Source: CAZXCK01 sp964639225 (GTDB lineage: Bacteria; Chloroflexota; Anaerolineae; Aggregatilineales; Phototrophicaceae). From it: 19,312 nt of DNA. The position numbers and the translations under genes are program-made. Below are positions 1 through 6,448 of this stretch, piece by piece (position 1 is the first letter of the stretch; each line of letters opens with the position of its first letter). Location of the stretch: positions 1 through 19,312 of the forward strand of contig CAZXCK010000078.1 in the NCBI GenBank assembly GCA_964639225.1. The letters are read 5' to 3'. The notes under the pieces were generated by a model, which saw only the letters and a program-made list of their open reading frames with translations, was not told the DNA's origin and did no database searches.

Positions 1-20
1 ACAAAAGACCGCCCCTGTAG

Positions 21-88
21 CCGGCTGCAAGCAGCTACCGGCTGCAAGCAGCTACCGGCTGCAAGCAGCTACCGGCTGCAAGCAGCTA
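21..88. repeat. Tandem repeat, 4 x 17 bp
   Basis: Four identical head-to-tail copies of CCGGCTGCAAGCAGCTA occupy 21-37, 38-54, 55-71 and 72-88. Each unit contains the inverted repeat GCTGC-AA-GCAGC, so every copy can fold into a small hairpin and the array could form a row of stem-loops. There are no spacers, so it is not a CRISPR array. No function can be assigned. Confidence 0.95.
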
Positions 89-125
89 CGGTTTTGAACC
101 GCTGGCGGCATGCTGCAAGATCGGT

Positions 126-229
126 TTATCCGCATTAATTTGTTTAAGCACATTAGCACGCCCTTACGGGCGGGGGGGCGCTGGCAAAGGCGTATCCAGC
201 CTTATCCACATTAATCTGCTAAAGCGCAT
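126..229. repeat. Imperfect direct repeat pair (28 bp)
   Basis: Positions 126-153 and 202-229 match at 23 of 28 bases in the same orientation, 76 bp apart. Both start TTATCC and share the CATTAAT core. The copies have diverged and carry no recognisable motif. They may be remains of a non-coding repeat unit. Confidence 0.6.
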
Positions 230-252
230 CAAAAGTGGCGGGGTTTGGGGCG

Positions 253-291
253 GCGCCCCAAAAGTCATAAGATGACTTTGCAAATGCCCTG
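253..291 (+). repeat. 39-bp dispersed repeat, left copy
   Basis: The 39 bases match the reverse complement of 19258-19296 at 37 positions. The core is an inverted repeat, AAAGTCAT-AAG-ATGACTTT, flanked by GCGCCCC on one side and GCAAA.GCCCTG on the other. It lies in non-coding DNA. The palindromic core and intergenic position resemble dispersed REP- or MITE-like elements, but with two copies only this is an inference. Confidence 0.85.
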
Positions 292-450
292 AAAAATCCG
301 GCGGGGCATCTGGCCGAGTGTCTGGTAAAAAGATGTCCGGGGCTGCTGCGCCGGTTGTCTGACTGCCCTACCCGGTCGGGTCGTCAGATATCGCAACCTG
401 AGTGTGCTGTGTGCGTATAGATAGCAGACACACACAAGAGGGGGCAAGTC

Positions 451-846
451 ATGATTGACGAGTATTTCAGCGACGAGGCAATTCGAGCGCGCGTGAATGC
501 GCGCATGGCTCGCTTACGCTATCTGTTCATCCATGTGGGCCTGATGTTTCTGGTGGTCTTCGGCGTGATTGCTCTGGCGGCAGCCGGCACGATTACCGAG
601 CCGATCATCGCTGTGGCTATCGTTATGTTTGCTATCTTCAGCATGATCGTACATGGCATGACCTTCGGCCTGAAGATGATGCGCGAGGGCTTCATGGAAA
701 GCGAAATCAAAGCCGCGCAGCAGGCCAGCGAAAAGCGCAAACACGAGGATATGACTCTCAGCGACGATGGCGAACTTGTCCCGCTGCAGGACCATCCTTA
801 CCATGACGAAGACGATACAGACGACGCCACCTATGCACGTCGCTGA
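451..846 (+). CDS. 2TM-type small membrane protein
   Basis: A 131-residue membrane protein of unknown function. The N-terminal ~24 residues are charged and Arg-rich. Two hydrophobic helices follow at about 25-45 and 51-73, separated by a tight turn (TITEP). The rest is a charged segment (about 75-100) and a strongly acidic tail (HDEDDTDD). This arrangement fits the small '2TM domain' family, often found alone or fused to histidine kinases. The ATG at 451 follows a strong Shine-Dalgarno sequence (AGAGGGGG, 437-444), which fixes the start. The next gene begins 24 bases downstream on the same strand, so the two are probably cotranscribed. The family assignment rests on topology rather than a diagnostic motif. 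Confidence 0.75.
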   Translation: MIDEYFSDEAIRARVNARMARLRYLFIHVGLMFLVVFGVIALAAAGTITEPIIAVAIVMFAIFSMIVHGMTFGLKMMREGFMESEIKAAQQASEKRKHEDMTLSDDGELVPLQDHPYHDEDDTDDATYARR

Positions 847-870
847 ACCAGCAAAACGGGACGGGTTGTT

Positions 871-2295
871 TTGCGCGTCGTAACGCTTATCACGCTCACG
901 TTGTCGCTGCTGTTCATCACCAGCCCGGCGGATACGCAGGGCAGCGACCTGGCCGAGTCTGTGGCGGCATACCTGACAGAACAGGTCGAGCGACACGGCC
1001 TGGCCGGTCTGGCGGTGGCGGTAGTCGATCAGGACGGCGTGATCTACCAGGGTGGTTATGGCTCTCTCACGGCAGACAGCCAACTGCCCATCGCATCATT
1101 GAGCAAAGCATTCACCGCGCTGGCCGTTATGCAGCAGGTCGAGGCCGGACACATCGACCTGGACGCAGCGGTGCAGACCTATCTGCCCGGGTTTAGGCTG
1201 GCGGATACGGAATCCGCTGCTGAAATCACCGTGCGCCATCTGCTCAACCAGACCAGCGGCCTGGGGGATGCCGGCTATCCACCGCCGGACTTTGCACCAG
1301 AGACGACGCTGGAAAGCGCAGTACGCGATCTGGTCAACGCCCGGATGCTTGCGCCTGCCGGGACTGAATACCATTACTTTAACCCCAACTACCAGTTACT
1401 GGGACTGCTGGTGGAACAGGTAACCGGGCAGACGCTGCCCGACTATTTCCAGACGCAGATTTTCGCGCCGCTGGGGATGACCGCCACCCGAACCATGCCC
1501 CCTGGCACACCTCATGACCTGCCACAGGGGCATCTCACCGTTTTTGGCTGGCCGCTGCCCGCACCGGAGACTGTCTACGGCGAATATATCATCCCGTCTG
1601 GCGGCATCGTCTCCACGGCTGATGACATGGCGCACTTCCTGCGTATGCAACTCAACGCCGGGCAGTCTGAGGGCCAGCAAATTGTCACGCCCGCCAGCAT
1701 CGACCAGATGCATACGCCACCAGCAATCGCCAGCGCGTACGCTATGGGCTGGAAAACCGGTCGCATCCTGGATGTGCCGGTTCTGGAGCATGGCGGCGAT
1801 CTGGACACCTACCACGCGCAGATGATGCTGCTGCCGGACGAGAAGCGCGCTTTTGTATACATCGTCAATCAGAATGGCTTCCTGCACAACTTCACCAGCT
1901 ATATGGCGATCAATGACGGTCTGGTGGCGCTTCTGAGCCAGCAAACCCCGCCAGCGGTCCTTTCGATGCGCCTGCTGGGCGGGCTGCTGCTGGCGGTCGT
2001 GGTTATTACGGCGCTGGCGCATCTATGGGGCGTGCGGCGCTTGTGGCGGCGGCGCGCCCATTGGCGCGGGCGGTCATGGTGGCGGGTGGCACTGTCCAGC
2101 GTGGTTGATCTGCTGCCGCTGGGGCTGCTGCTGGCGCTGCCGTATCTGGTCTGGCCGCTGTTGGGCCGGGTCGCCACTTACCAGCAACTGCTGTACGCGA
2201 TACCTGATCTGCTGCTGCTGGTGCTGATCGCGGCGATATCGGGTATGCTCCGCGTCGTTATACGGCTGGGTGCTGCCCGCCGGCTACCCGACTGA
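871..2295 (+). CDS. Serine beta-lactamase-fold hydrolase with C-terminal membrane domain
   Basis: A 474-residue protein of the class C beta-lactamase / DD-peptidase-like serine hydrolase family (beta-lactamase, Pfam PF00144 type). Residues 1-20 form a signal peptide. The catalytic SxxK motif is S76-L-S-K79, the YxN motif is Y169-F-N171, and the third motif is H307-G-G309, all in the usual order and spacing, so the active site looks complete. After the catalytic domain (about 28-355) come three hydrophobic helices at about 368-388, 411-432 and 440-463. The hydrolase would therefore be tethered to the membrane with its active site outside. The start is TTG at 871, preceded by GGGACGGG (858-865). 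No ATG lies nearby in frame. Members include esterases, D-aminopeptidases and DD-carboxypeptidases, so the substrate cannot be named. It follows the 2TM protein by 24 bases. Confidence 0.88.
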   Translation: MRVVTLITLTLSLLFITSPADTQGSDLAESVAAYLTEQVERHGLAGLAVAVVDQDGVIYQGGYGSLTADSQLPIASLSKAFTALAVMQQVEAGHIDLDAAVQTYLPGFRLADTESAAEITVRHLLNQTSGLGDAGYPPPDFAPETTLESAVRDLVNARMLAPAGTEYHYFNPNYQLLGLLVEQVTGQTLPDYFQTQIFAPLGMTATRTMPPGTPHDLPQGHLTVFGWPLPAPETVYGEYIIPSGGIVSTADDMAHFLRMQLNAGQSEGQQIVTPASIDQMHTPPAIASAYAMGWKTGRILDVPVLEHGGDLDTYHAQMMLLPDEKRAFVYIVNQNGFLHNFTSYMAINDGLVALLSQQTPPAVLSMRLLGGLLLAVVVITALAHLWGVRRLWRRRAHWRGRSWWRVALSSVVDLLPLGLLLALPYLVWPLLGRVATYQQLLYAIPDLLLLVLIAAISGMLRVVIRLGAARRLPD

Positions 2296-2306
2296 GAATG
2301 AAGGCC

Positions 2307-2319
2307 TTACAGACTGTAA
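2307..2319. promoter_or_regulatory. 13-bp palindrome upstream of ferritin-like gene, possible operator
   Basis: TTACAG-A-CTGTAA is a perfect inverted repeat about a single central base, 82 bp upstream of the ferritin-like start codon. The 6-1-6 geometry recalls Fur/PerR-family operators, and PerR or Fur often control ferritin-like genes. The base sequence is not a consensus Fur or PerR box, so the link is inference only. Confidence 0.3.
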
Positions 2320-2401
2320 ACCAAGCGAGTCCGTTTTATATGAATATCGGGCGCGTATGGGTTACACTATCAGAAGGTAGTTTATTATGAGGACAAAGCC
2401 A

Positions 2402-2827
2402 ATGAACAAACAAACAATGATCGACCATCTGAACGAAGACCTGGCGGGTGAACTGGGCGCGATTATCCAGTATCTGACCTATGCGGCTAAGACGACGGGT
2501 CCCTACCGCCCGCAGATATCTCAGTTCTTTCTGACTGAGGTGGCGGATGAACAACTTCATGCGCAGTTTCTGGCTAACAAGATTGTCGCGCTTGGCGGAG
2601 AGCCGACCACCCAACCCCGCCCAGTACCGGCGGCCAAAACCAACAAGGAAATGTTACAGGCTGTACTAGCAGCGGAACAGCAAGCCGCCAAAGATTACGC
2701 CCAACGGGCAAGAGAGGCGGATGAGCTTGGTGATAAGGGTCTGGCGGTGCAACTGGAAGATATGGTGCGCGATGAAAGCGGCCATGCCGAAGAAACCGAG
2801 CGTATGCTGCGTGACTGGCCCCTGTAA
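2402..2827 (+). CDS. Ferritin-like diiron protein (bacterioferritin/Dps-like)
   Basis: A 141-residue four-helix ferritin-like protein, probably cytoplasmic, for iron oxidation/storage or oxidative-stress protection. The diiron ligand set is visible: E17 (LNEDLAGEL), E50 and H53 in the first ExxH motif (DEQLH), E92 (LAAEQQ), and E125 and H128 in the second ExxH motif (DESGH). The length suits a single ferritin-like domain. The start is taken at ATG 2402 because GAGGA lies 8-9 bases upstream and family members begin just before the NEDL helix. An in-frame ATG at 2387 (AGAAGG at 2372-2377) would add five residues and cannot be excluded. No heme-ligand methionine can be assigned by eye, so the exact subfamily is uncertain. 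It is monocistronic between the hydrolase and a terminator. Confidence 0.88.
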   Translation: MNKQTMIDHLNEDLAGELGAIIQYLTYAAKTTGPYRPQISQFFLTEVADEQLHAQFLANKIVALGGEPTTQPRPVPAAKTNKEMLQAVLAAEQQAAKDYAQRAREADELGDKGLAVQLEDMVRDESGHAEETERMLRDWPL

Positions 2828-2876
2828 ACTGCGTTTCGTTGGTGCGCCCGGTATCTGAACTGCGCGCACATCCACA

Positions 2877-2909
2877 AAACAGCCGGAGCGTGTGACTCTC
2901 CGGCTGTTT
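2877..2909. terminator. Bidirectional intrinsic terminator
   Basis: A perfect 12-bp stem AAACAGCCGGAG (2877-2888) / CTCCGGCTGTTT (2898-2909) with a 9-base loop lies between convergent genes. The GC-rich core ends in T's on the + strand and in a matching T-run (TTT, then TG) on the - strand. It can therefore end both the ferritin-like transcript and the ABC importer transcript. Confidence 0.85.
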
Positions 2910-2971
2910 GATTCCACCGCGCTGACGCAGGGGTAGCCCATCATCCGCCTGACCGATAGGCGGGAAGACTG

Positions 2972-3595
2972 CTATCGGCGTGCGGGTGGCGGCAGTGTAT
3001 CGCAGGATTTCAGAGGGAGAATGCGGCTGGCCAGGCCATCCAGTTCGGCGACTGTGTGGGTGACATACATCACGGTGACATTAGTGGACTCGATCAATTG
3101 TCTCAGGATGGCCAGCAGTTCCTGTTTGTTACCGTCATCCAGGTGGCTGAACGGCTCATCCAGCAGCAGGATATCGGGCTGTACAGCAAAAGCGCGGGCC
3201 AGCGCCACTCGCTGCTGCATACCGCCGCTGAGATGCGCCGGGTAGTAATGGTCAAAACCGGCTAGTCCTACCTGTCGCAGCCAATCCTGGGCCAGCATGT
3301 GGGATGTCTGGCGGTCGGCACCGTTGGCCCGCAGCGCGACCGCGACGTTGGCGGCAGCCGAACGCCAGGGCAGCAGGCGGGCTTCCTGAAAGACATAACT
3401 GAGGCGCGAACTGGCCACACTGATCGTACCGGCGTCCGGCTGGATCAGCCCGGCAATCAGCCGCAGGAGCGTGGTCTTGCCCGCGCCGGACGGCCCCACC
3501 AGCCCGACCACGTCGCCCGGTTCTACAATCAGTGACAGCCGGTTGATGACCGGCAGCCCATTGTACGATTTACTCACGCGGTTAAGCTGAATCAT
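2972..3595 (-). CDS. ABC transporter ATP-binding protein, NitT/TauT (SsuB/TauB) type
   Basis: A 207-residue cytoplasmic ATPase that would power the importer formed with the two upstream genes. All nucleotide-binding motifs are present: Walker A GPSGAGKT (34-41), Q-loop Q70 (SYVFQEARLLPW), signature LSGGMQQR (122-129), Walker B ILLLDEP (142-148, catalytic E147) and H-loop H180 (YVTHTVAEL). The sequence FQEARLLPW is typical of the nitrate/sulfonate/taurine branch. The protein is somewhat short because it lacks a regulatory C-terminal domain. It starts 16 bases after the permease stop and is the last gene of a three-gene minus-strand operon. The substrate cannot be read from the ATPase. Confidence 0.93.
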   Translation of the reverse strand: MIQLNRVSKSYNGLPVINRLSLIVEPGDVVGLVGPSGAGKTTLLRLIAGLIQPDAGTISVASSRLSYVFQEARLLPWRSAAANVAVALRANGADRQTSHMLAQDWLRQVGLAGFDHYYPAHLSGGMQQRVALARAFAVQPDILLLDEPFSHLDDGNKQELLAILRQLIESTNVTVMYVTHTVAELDGLASRILPLKSCDTLPPPARR

Positions 3596-3611
3596 GAGCA
3601 GCGCATCCCAC

Positions 3612-4451
3612 TCAGGCGGTCTTCTGCTGCCAGCGCATCAGCGTGTGGCGCAGCGGTTTGAGGAATCCCAGTTCCAGCAGGGCCATCAGCAGCAGGCTGA
3701 CCAGCATCCAGGCGAACAGTTCCGGCGTTTTGAGAAACGTCCAGGCACGGTTAAAACTGTGACCGATGCCGTCAGCAGCGCCGAGAACTTCCGCCATCAA
3801 AACGGCGCGCACACCGATCCCTGCCGCCAGGGTCAGACCGGTTATGACATTGAATCCGATACCCGGCAGGTAAATGTCGATGAGGAACTGCCAGCGCGAA
3901 AACCGGTATACCCGGCCCATTTCGATCAACTGCGGGTCGAGACTGTCAAAACCAGCCAGCGTGTTGAGGTAGACTACCGGGGCGGCGATCACCGTAACCA
4001 GGAAGATGACCTGCGTATCCCCCACCCCAAACCACAGCAGGCCGAGTATAGCGATGAAGATCGCTGGCAAGGTCATCATCACCCAGCGCACTGGTTCCAG
4101 CAGCGCCCGGCAGGCAGGACTAAACCCCGCCAACACACCCAGACCAAAGCCAACAGCGCCACCCATAACCAGCGCGGTTAACAGGCGCTTTACCGTGATG
4201 GCCATTTCCGCTATCAACTGGCCGCTGACGATCAACTGGTACAGCGCTTCCCCGGTGGCCGCCGGCGATGCCACAATGGCGTTGTGCGTGGTCATCGCCA
4301 GTAGCTGCCAGCCCAGCAGCAGCAGACCAATGCCTGCCAGGTGCCACCCCAGATAGGCGGGGCAGGCGGCAGCGAACTTTTTCAATCCTGCCGACGGTCG
4401 AGGCAGGGTCACAGGCAGGGTGGTTAGGTTGCGCTCTAAGGTCGGCTGCAC
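3612..4451 (-). CDS. ABC transporter permease, NitT/TauT (SsuC/TauC) type
   Basis: A 279-residue inner-membrane permease with about six hydrophobic helices (roughly 35-52, 92-110, 122-142, 146-165, 200-220 and 244-264). The cytoplasmic coupling (EAA-like) loop is at about 176-198, with R184-F-S-R-W-Q and IYLPG matching the SsuC/TauC pattern. The N-terminal ~30 residues are an uncharacterised cytoplasmic tail. The start is GTG at 4451, supported by GAGG seven bases upstream. The gene lies between the solute-binding protein (41-base gap) and the ATPase (16-base gap), so all three form one operon. Substrates of this family include nitrate, taurine, alkanesulfonates and pyrimidine precursors of thiamine. 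None can be chosen here. Confidence 0.92.
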   Translation of the reverse strand: MQPTLERNLTTLPVTLPRPSAGLKKFAAACPAYLGWHLAGIGLLLLGWQLLAMTTHNAIVASPAATGEALYQLIVSGQLIAEMAITVKRLLTALVMGGAVGFGLGVLAGFSPACRALLEPVRWVMMTLPAIFIAILGLLWFGVGDTQVIFLVTVIAAPVVYLNTLAGFDSLDPQLIEMGRVYRFSRWQFLIDIYLPGIGFNVITGLTLAAGIGVRAVLMAEVLGAADGIGHSFNRAWTFLKTPELFAWMLVSLLLMALLELGFLKPLRHTLMRWQQKTA

Positions 4452-4492
4452 CAGACTGCCTCGCTCTCAATCCGTTTCACGGCACTGACGAC

Positions 4493-5488
4493 CTATTCGC
4501 CACCGTAGTAGAAGTCATCGTCGGGCAGTTGCCCGCCGATCACATCGGGGGAAAGCTCCATCAACAGCGTGAAGAAGCTCTCAATATCATCGCGTGCATC
4601 CTGGGCGGAAACATCTTCCCAGTCCGTCTGTTGCAGCGAAAGCGCCACCGGTGTGGCTGCCAGCCCCAGTTCGGGCAGTTGTTCTTCGGCCAGTTCGCCC
4701 GCTTCTTCAGGGTTTTCTATCACCCACTCGACGGCCAGGGCGTACTCGCGCTGGAAAACCTCAATGACTTCCGGCTCATCCTGCACGCTGGGCAGCGCGA
4801 CAGTTCCGGTGAGCGGTGTTCTGACGTCGTCGGTGACAGCTTCCCACTCTTCGGACAGGCTGAAGACGCGCCGCAGCGGCGCTTCGGAGTCCCTGGTGTT
4901 CAGCAGAACAGCCGTTGCCAGTGGTTCCGGCAGAATGGCCACGTCCGCCTGACCGCTGATAATCAACTGCGCGGCCTGCTGCGGATTGGGGGTGTACTGC
5001 ACCTCGAAATCGGTGGATGGGTCCAGATCATTGGCGGTGGCGATATACTGAAAAATCAGATCAGGGATACTGCCTTCGAAGGGGATAACCACATCCATAC
5101 CAGCGGCATCGGCCAGCGTGGTGATCGACTCATCCGCGCTGACACCAAACGCCGCCGTCCAGGCTGCGATGTTCAGCAGTTGGACATCCAGATCGTTATT
5201 GTAGAAAATCGCGGCGTTGTTGGCCGGCATGGTCACCAGATCGGCCTGCTCACCAGCGATGATGGCCCGCAACTGGTTTGGATTCTCCCACAACACCAGT
5301 TCCACCTCATCCGCGATGTCGGACAGACGGTCATTGACGACCAGATACGCCAGTGGAATAGACAGCGGTCCAGGCGGCCCCGCCAGGATCAGGCGATCCA
5401 GTTGGGCAGAAGGTTGAGCCGTCCCCGGCAGCGCAGCTACCAGAATCAATACCAGCAGAACGAACCAACCCACGCGAAACAGTTTCAT
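4493..5488 (-). CDS. ABC transporter substrate-binding protein, NitT/TauT / NMT1-like
   Basis: A 331-residue exported binding protein. Residues 1-24 form a signal peptide (hydrophobic core FVLLVLILVAAL, probable cleavage after GTA or further on). There is no lipobox cysteine. The mature part resembles the SsuA/NMT1-like periplasmic-binding fold, with LWENPNQLRAIIAGEQADLVTMP (66-88) and ADVAILPEP (181-189) as the two typical ligand-lobe segments. The mature protein is strongly acidic. The start is placed at ATG 5488 because GAGGT (5497-5501 on the complement) lies eight bases upstream. The alternative ATG at 5503 overlaps this ribosome binding site. It is first in the operon. The ligand is not recognisable, and no riboswitch was seen upstream. 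Confidence 0.9.
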   Translation of the reverse strand: MKLFRVGWFVLLVLILVAALPGTAQPSAQLDRLILAGPPGPLSIPLAYLVVNDRLSDIADEVELVLWENPNQLRAIIAGEQADLVTMPANNAAIFYNNDLDVQLLNIAAWTAAFGVSADESITTLADAAGMDVVIPFEGSIPDLIFQYIATANDLDPSTDFEVQYTPNPQQAAQLIISGQADVAILPEPLATAVLLNTRDSEAPLRRVFSLSEEWEAVTDDVRTPLTGTVALPSVQDEPEVIEVFQREYALAVEWVIENPEEAGELAEEQLPELGLAATPVALSLQQTDWEDVSAQDARDDIESFFTLLMELSPDVIGGQLPDDDFYYGGE

Positions 5489-5682
5489 GATTGTTAACCT
5501 CATTGATTCTTAAACCCTGAAACACAGAAAATGTGGTTGCAATAAAACGCGCTTTTTGCGGCTGCGTCGTTAATTCAGTGTCGTGCGGTAACCTGCTTTC
5601 AACGTCGTCATCATTGTAATTGGGGTGTCCGTTAACCCAATAGTGGCATTTTCAATGGTTCAAGGATTACATATGTTACTAT

Positions 5683-5700
5683 TTGAGAAAAATTTCACAA
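5683..5700. promoter_or_regulatory. Rex-type redox operator upstream of hydCBA
   Basis: TTGAGAAAAATTTCACAA matches the Rex consensus TTGTGAA-N4-TTCACAA at 13 of 14 defined positions, with an all-A/T spacer (AAAT). Rex is the NADH/NAD+-sensing repressor that controls fermentation and hydrogenase genes in many Gram-positive and related bacteria. The site lies about 190 bp before the hydC start codon and 195 bp before the divergent ABC operon, so it could serve either. The functional link to NADH-dependent H2 production favours hydCBA. Confidence 0.7.
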
Positions 5701-5702
5701 TG

Positions 5703-5730
5703 TAGAATTCTATCGTAGACTGAATTCTAT
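5703..5730. promoter_or_regulatory. Paired GAATTCTA elements, possible second operator
   Basis: TAGAATTCTA (5703-5712) is a perfect 10-bp palindrome. GAATTCTAT recurs at 5722-5730, 17 bp further on. Together they also give the inverted repeat TAGAATTC-N11-GAATTCTA. The pair begins two bases after the Rex-like site. Spacing near two helical turns suggests binding of a dimeric regulator, but no known consensus is matched. Confidence 0.3.
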
Positions 5731-5890
5731 TTTTACACAGTGCAACAACAAACAACACGTTATCTCTACTTACTTTTTTAACCCTGAGTTGTCGCCGACT
5801 TTAACGCTATCAAGTTATCAGTTGCTGGGCTGAAAGTGCCAGCAGTACCTATCGTTCGATTTTTGTGCCTGAAATGTGGAGTGTACAGCG

Positions 5891-6448
5891 ATGAGTTATA
5901 CGCACCAGGGATGCCCTGGCAAACAACTAGCGCTCGAACGTTACGAGCAGCTCAACACGTATATCGAAACCTTACATATCGTTCCCGATAACCCGCGCCG
6001 CAAGGAGACCCTTATCCAGACTCTGCATAAAGCGCAGGGCATTTTTGGCTATCTGCCGGATGAGGTGCAGCACCACATCGCTCAGAAGTACAACATCACC
6101 CATGCTGAGGTTTCGGGTGTAATCAGCTTCTACAATTATTTCACCACCACACCTAAAGGTGACGTTCAGATCAACGTCTGCCTCGGCACGGCCTGTTATG
6201 TTGCCGGCGCGGACAAAGTGATGCAGGAATTCGAGCGGGTCCTCGACATCAAATCAGGAGAAGTCACCGCTGATGGTTCTTTCTCCATTGAGGGTCTGCG
6301 CTGTGTAGGCGCGTGCAGTCTCGCGCCGGTGGTCACGGTCAACGAAAAAGTCTACGGCAAGGTTCAGCCGGAGAAAGTTCAGGAAATCCTGGAACACTAT
6401 CTGACCGAAGTAGGCGCCACAGGAGATACCAGTAATGACCAGGATTAA
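5891..6448 (+). CDS. hydC: NADH-linked [FeFe] hydrogenase subunit HydC (NuoE-like, [2Fe-2S])
   Basis: A 185-residue cytoplasmic electron-transfer subunit homologous to NuoE. The thioredoxin-like [2Fe-2S] domain carries C97-x4-C102 (VCLGTACYV) and C138-x3-C142 (RCVGACSLAP), the complete ligand set. The helical N-terminal part (about 33-85) contains the family segment KAQGIFGYLPDEVQ and VISFYNYF. In the HydABC complex this subunit contacts HydB and passes electrons at the NADH site. The start is taken at ATG 5891 because GGAG (5878-5881) is nine bases upstream. A GTG at 5876 in frame would add five residues but lies inside that region. The stop codon overlaps the start of hydB by 14 bases, indicating translational coupling. 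Confidence 0.95.
   Translation: MSYTHQGCPGKQLALERYEQLNTYIETLHIVPDNPRRKETLIQTLHKAQGIFGYLPDEVQHHIAQKYNITHAEVSGVISFYNYFTTTPKGDVQINVCLGTACYVAGADKVMQEFERVLDIKSGEVTADGSFSIEGLRCVGACSLAPVVTVNEKVYGKVQPEKVQEILEHYLTEVGATGDTSNDQD

Larger units (their letters stand above)
1..450. other. Left-end non-coding, repeat-rich region
   Basis: No credible gene is seen in this stretch. It holds four tandem 17-bp units (21-88), a 28-bp imperfect direct repeat (126-153 and 202-229), a run of seven G (172-178), and one copy of a 39-bp repeat (253-291) whose inverted partner lies at 19258-19296. A short inverted repeat ACCCG-GT-CGGGT lies at 370-381. The 60-codon minus-strand reading frame at 265-447 has low-complexity composition and no family features, so it is not annotated. 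The last 15 bases hold the strong ribosome binding site (AGAGGGGG, 437-444) of the gene at 451. Confidence 0.7.
5489..5890. other. AT-rich divergent intergenic region before hydCBA
   Basis: This roughly 400-bp stretch separates the minus-strand ABC operon from the hydrogenase operon and is visibly more AT-rich than its surroundings. It contains the Rex-like operator (5683-5700) and two GAATTCTAT elements (5705-5713 and 5722-5730). Promoter -35/-10 pairs are not clear. The best plus-strand candidate, TTCACA (5694) with TAGACT (5716) at 16-bp spacing, is weak, but it would place the Rex site over the -35 element. No tRNA, small gene or riboswitch consensus is seen. Confidence 0.6.

Noticed and set aside
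21..88. CRISPR-like array
   Set aside because: The units are 17 bp and directly abut, with no spacers and no cas genes.
265..447. 60-codon minus-strand frame in the left-end region
   Set aside because: There is no ribosome binding site and no family resemblance, and it overlaps the dispersed repeat and the upstream region of the 2TM gene.
4268..5497. 409-codon plus-strand reading frame
   Set aside because: It lies fully antisense to the ABC permease and binding-protein genes, which have clear family motifs. The translated frame has no domain features and is a by-product of GC-rich codon use.
5489..5890. TPP or other riboswitch ahead of the NitT/TauT operon
   Set aside because: No CTGAGA or ACC-rich TPP core, nor another riboswitch consensus, was found on either strand.
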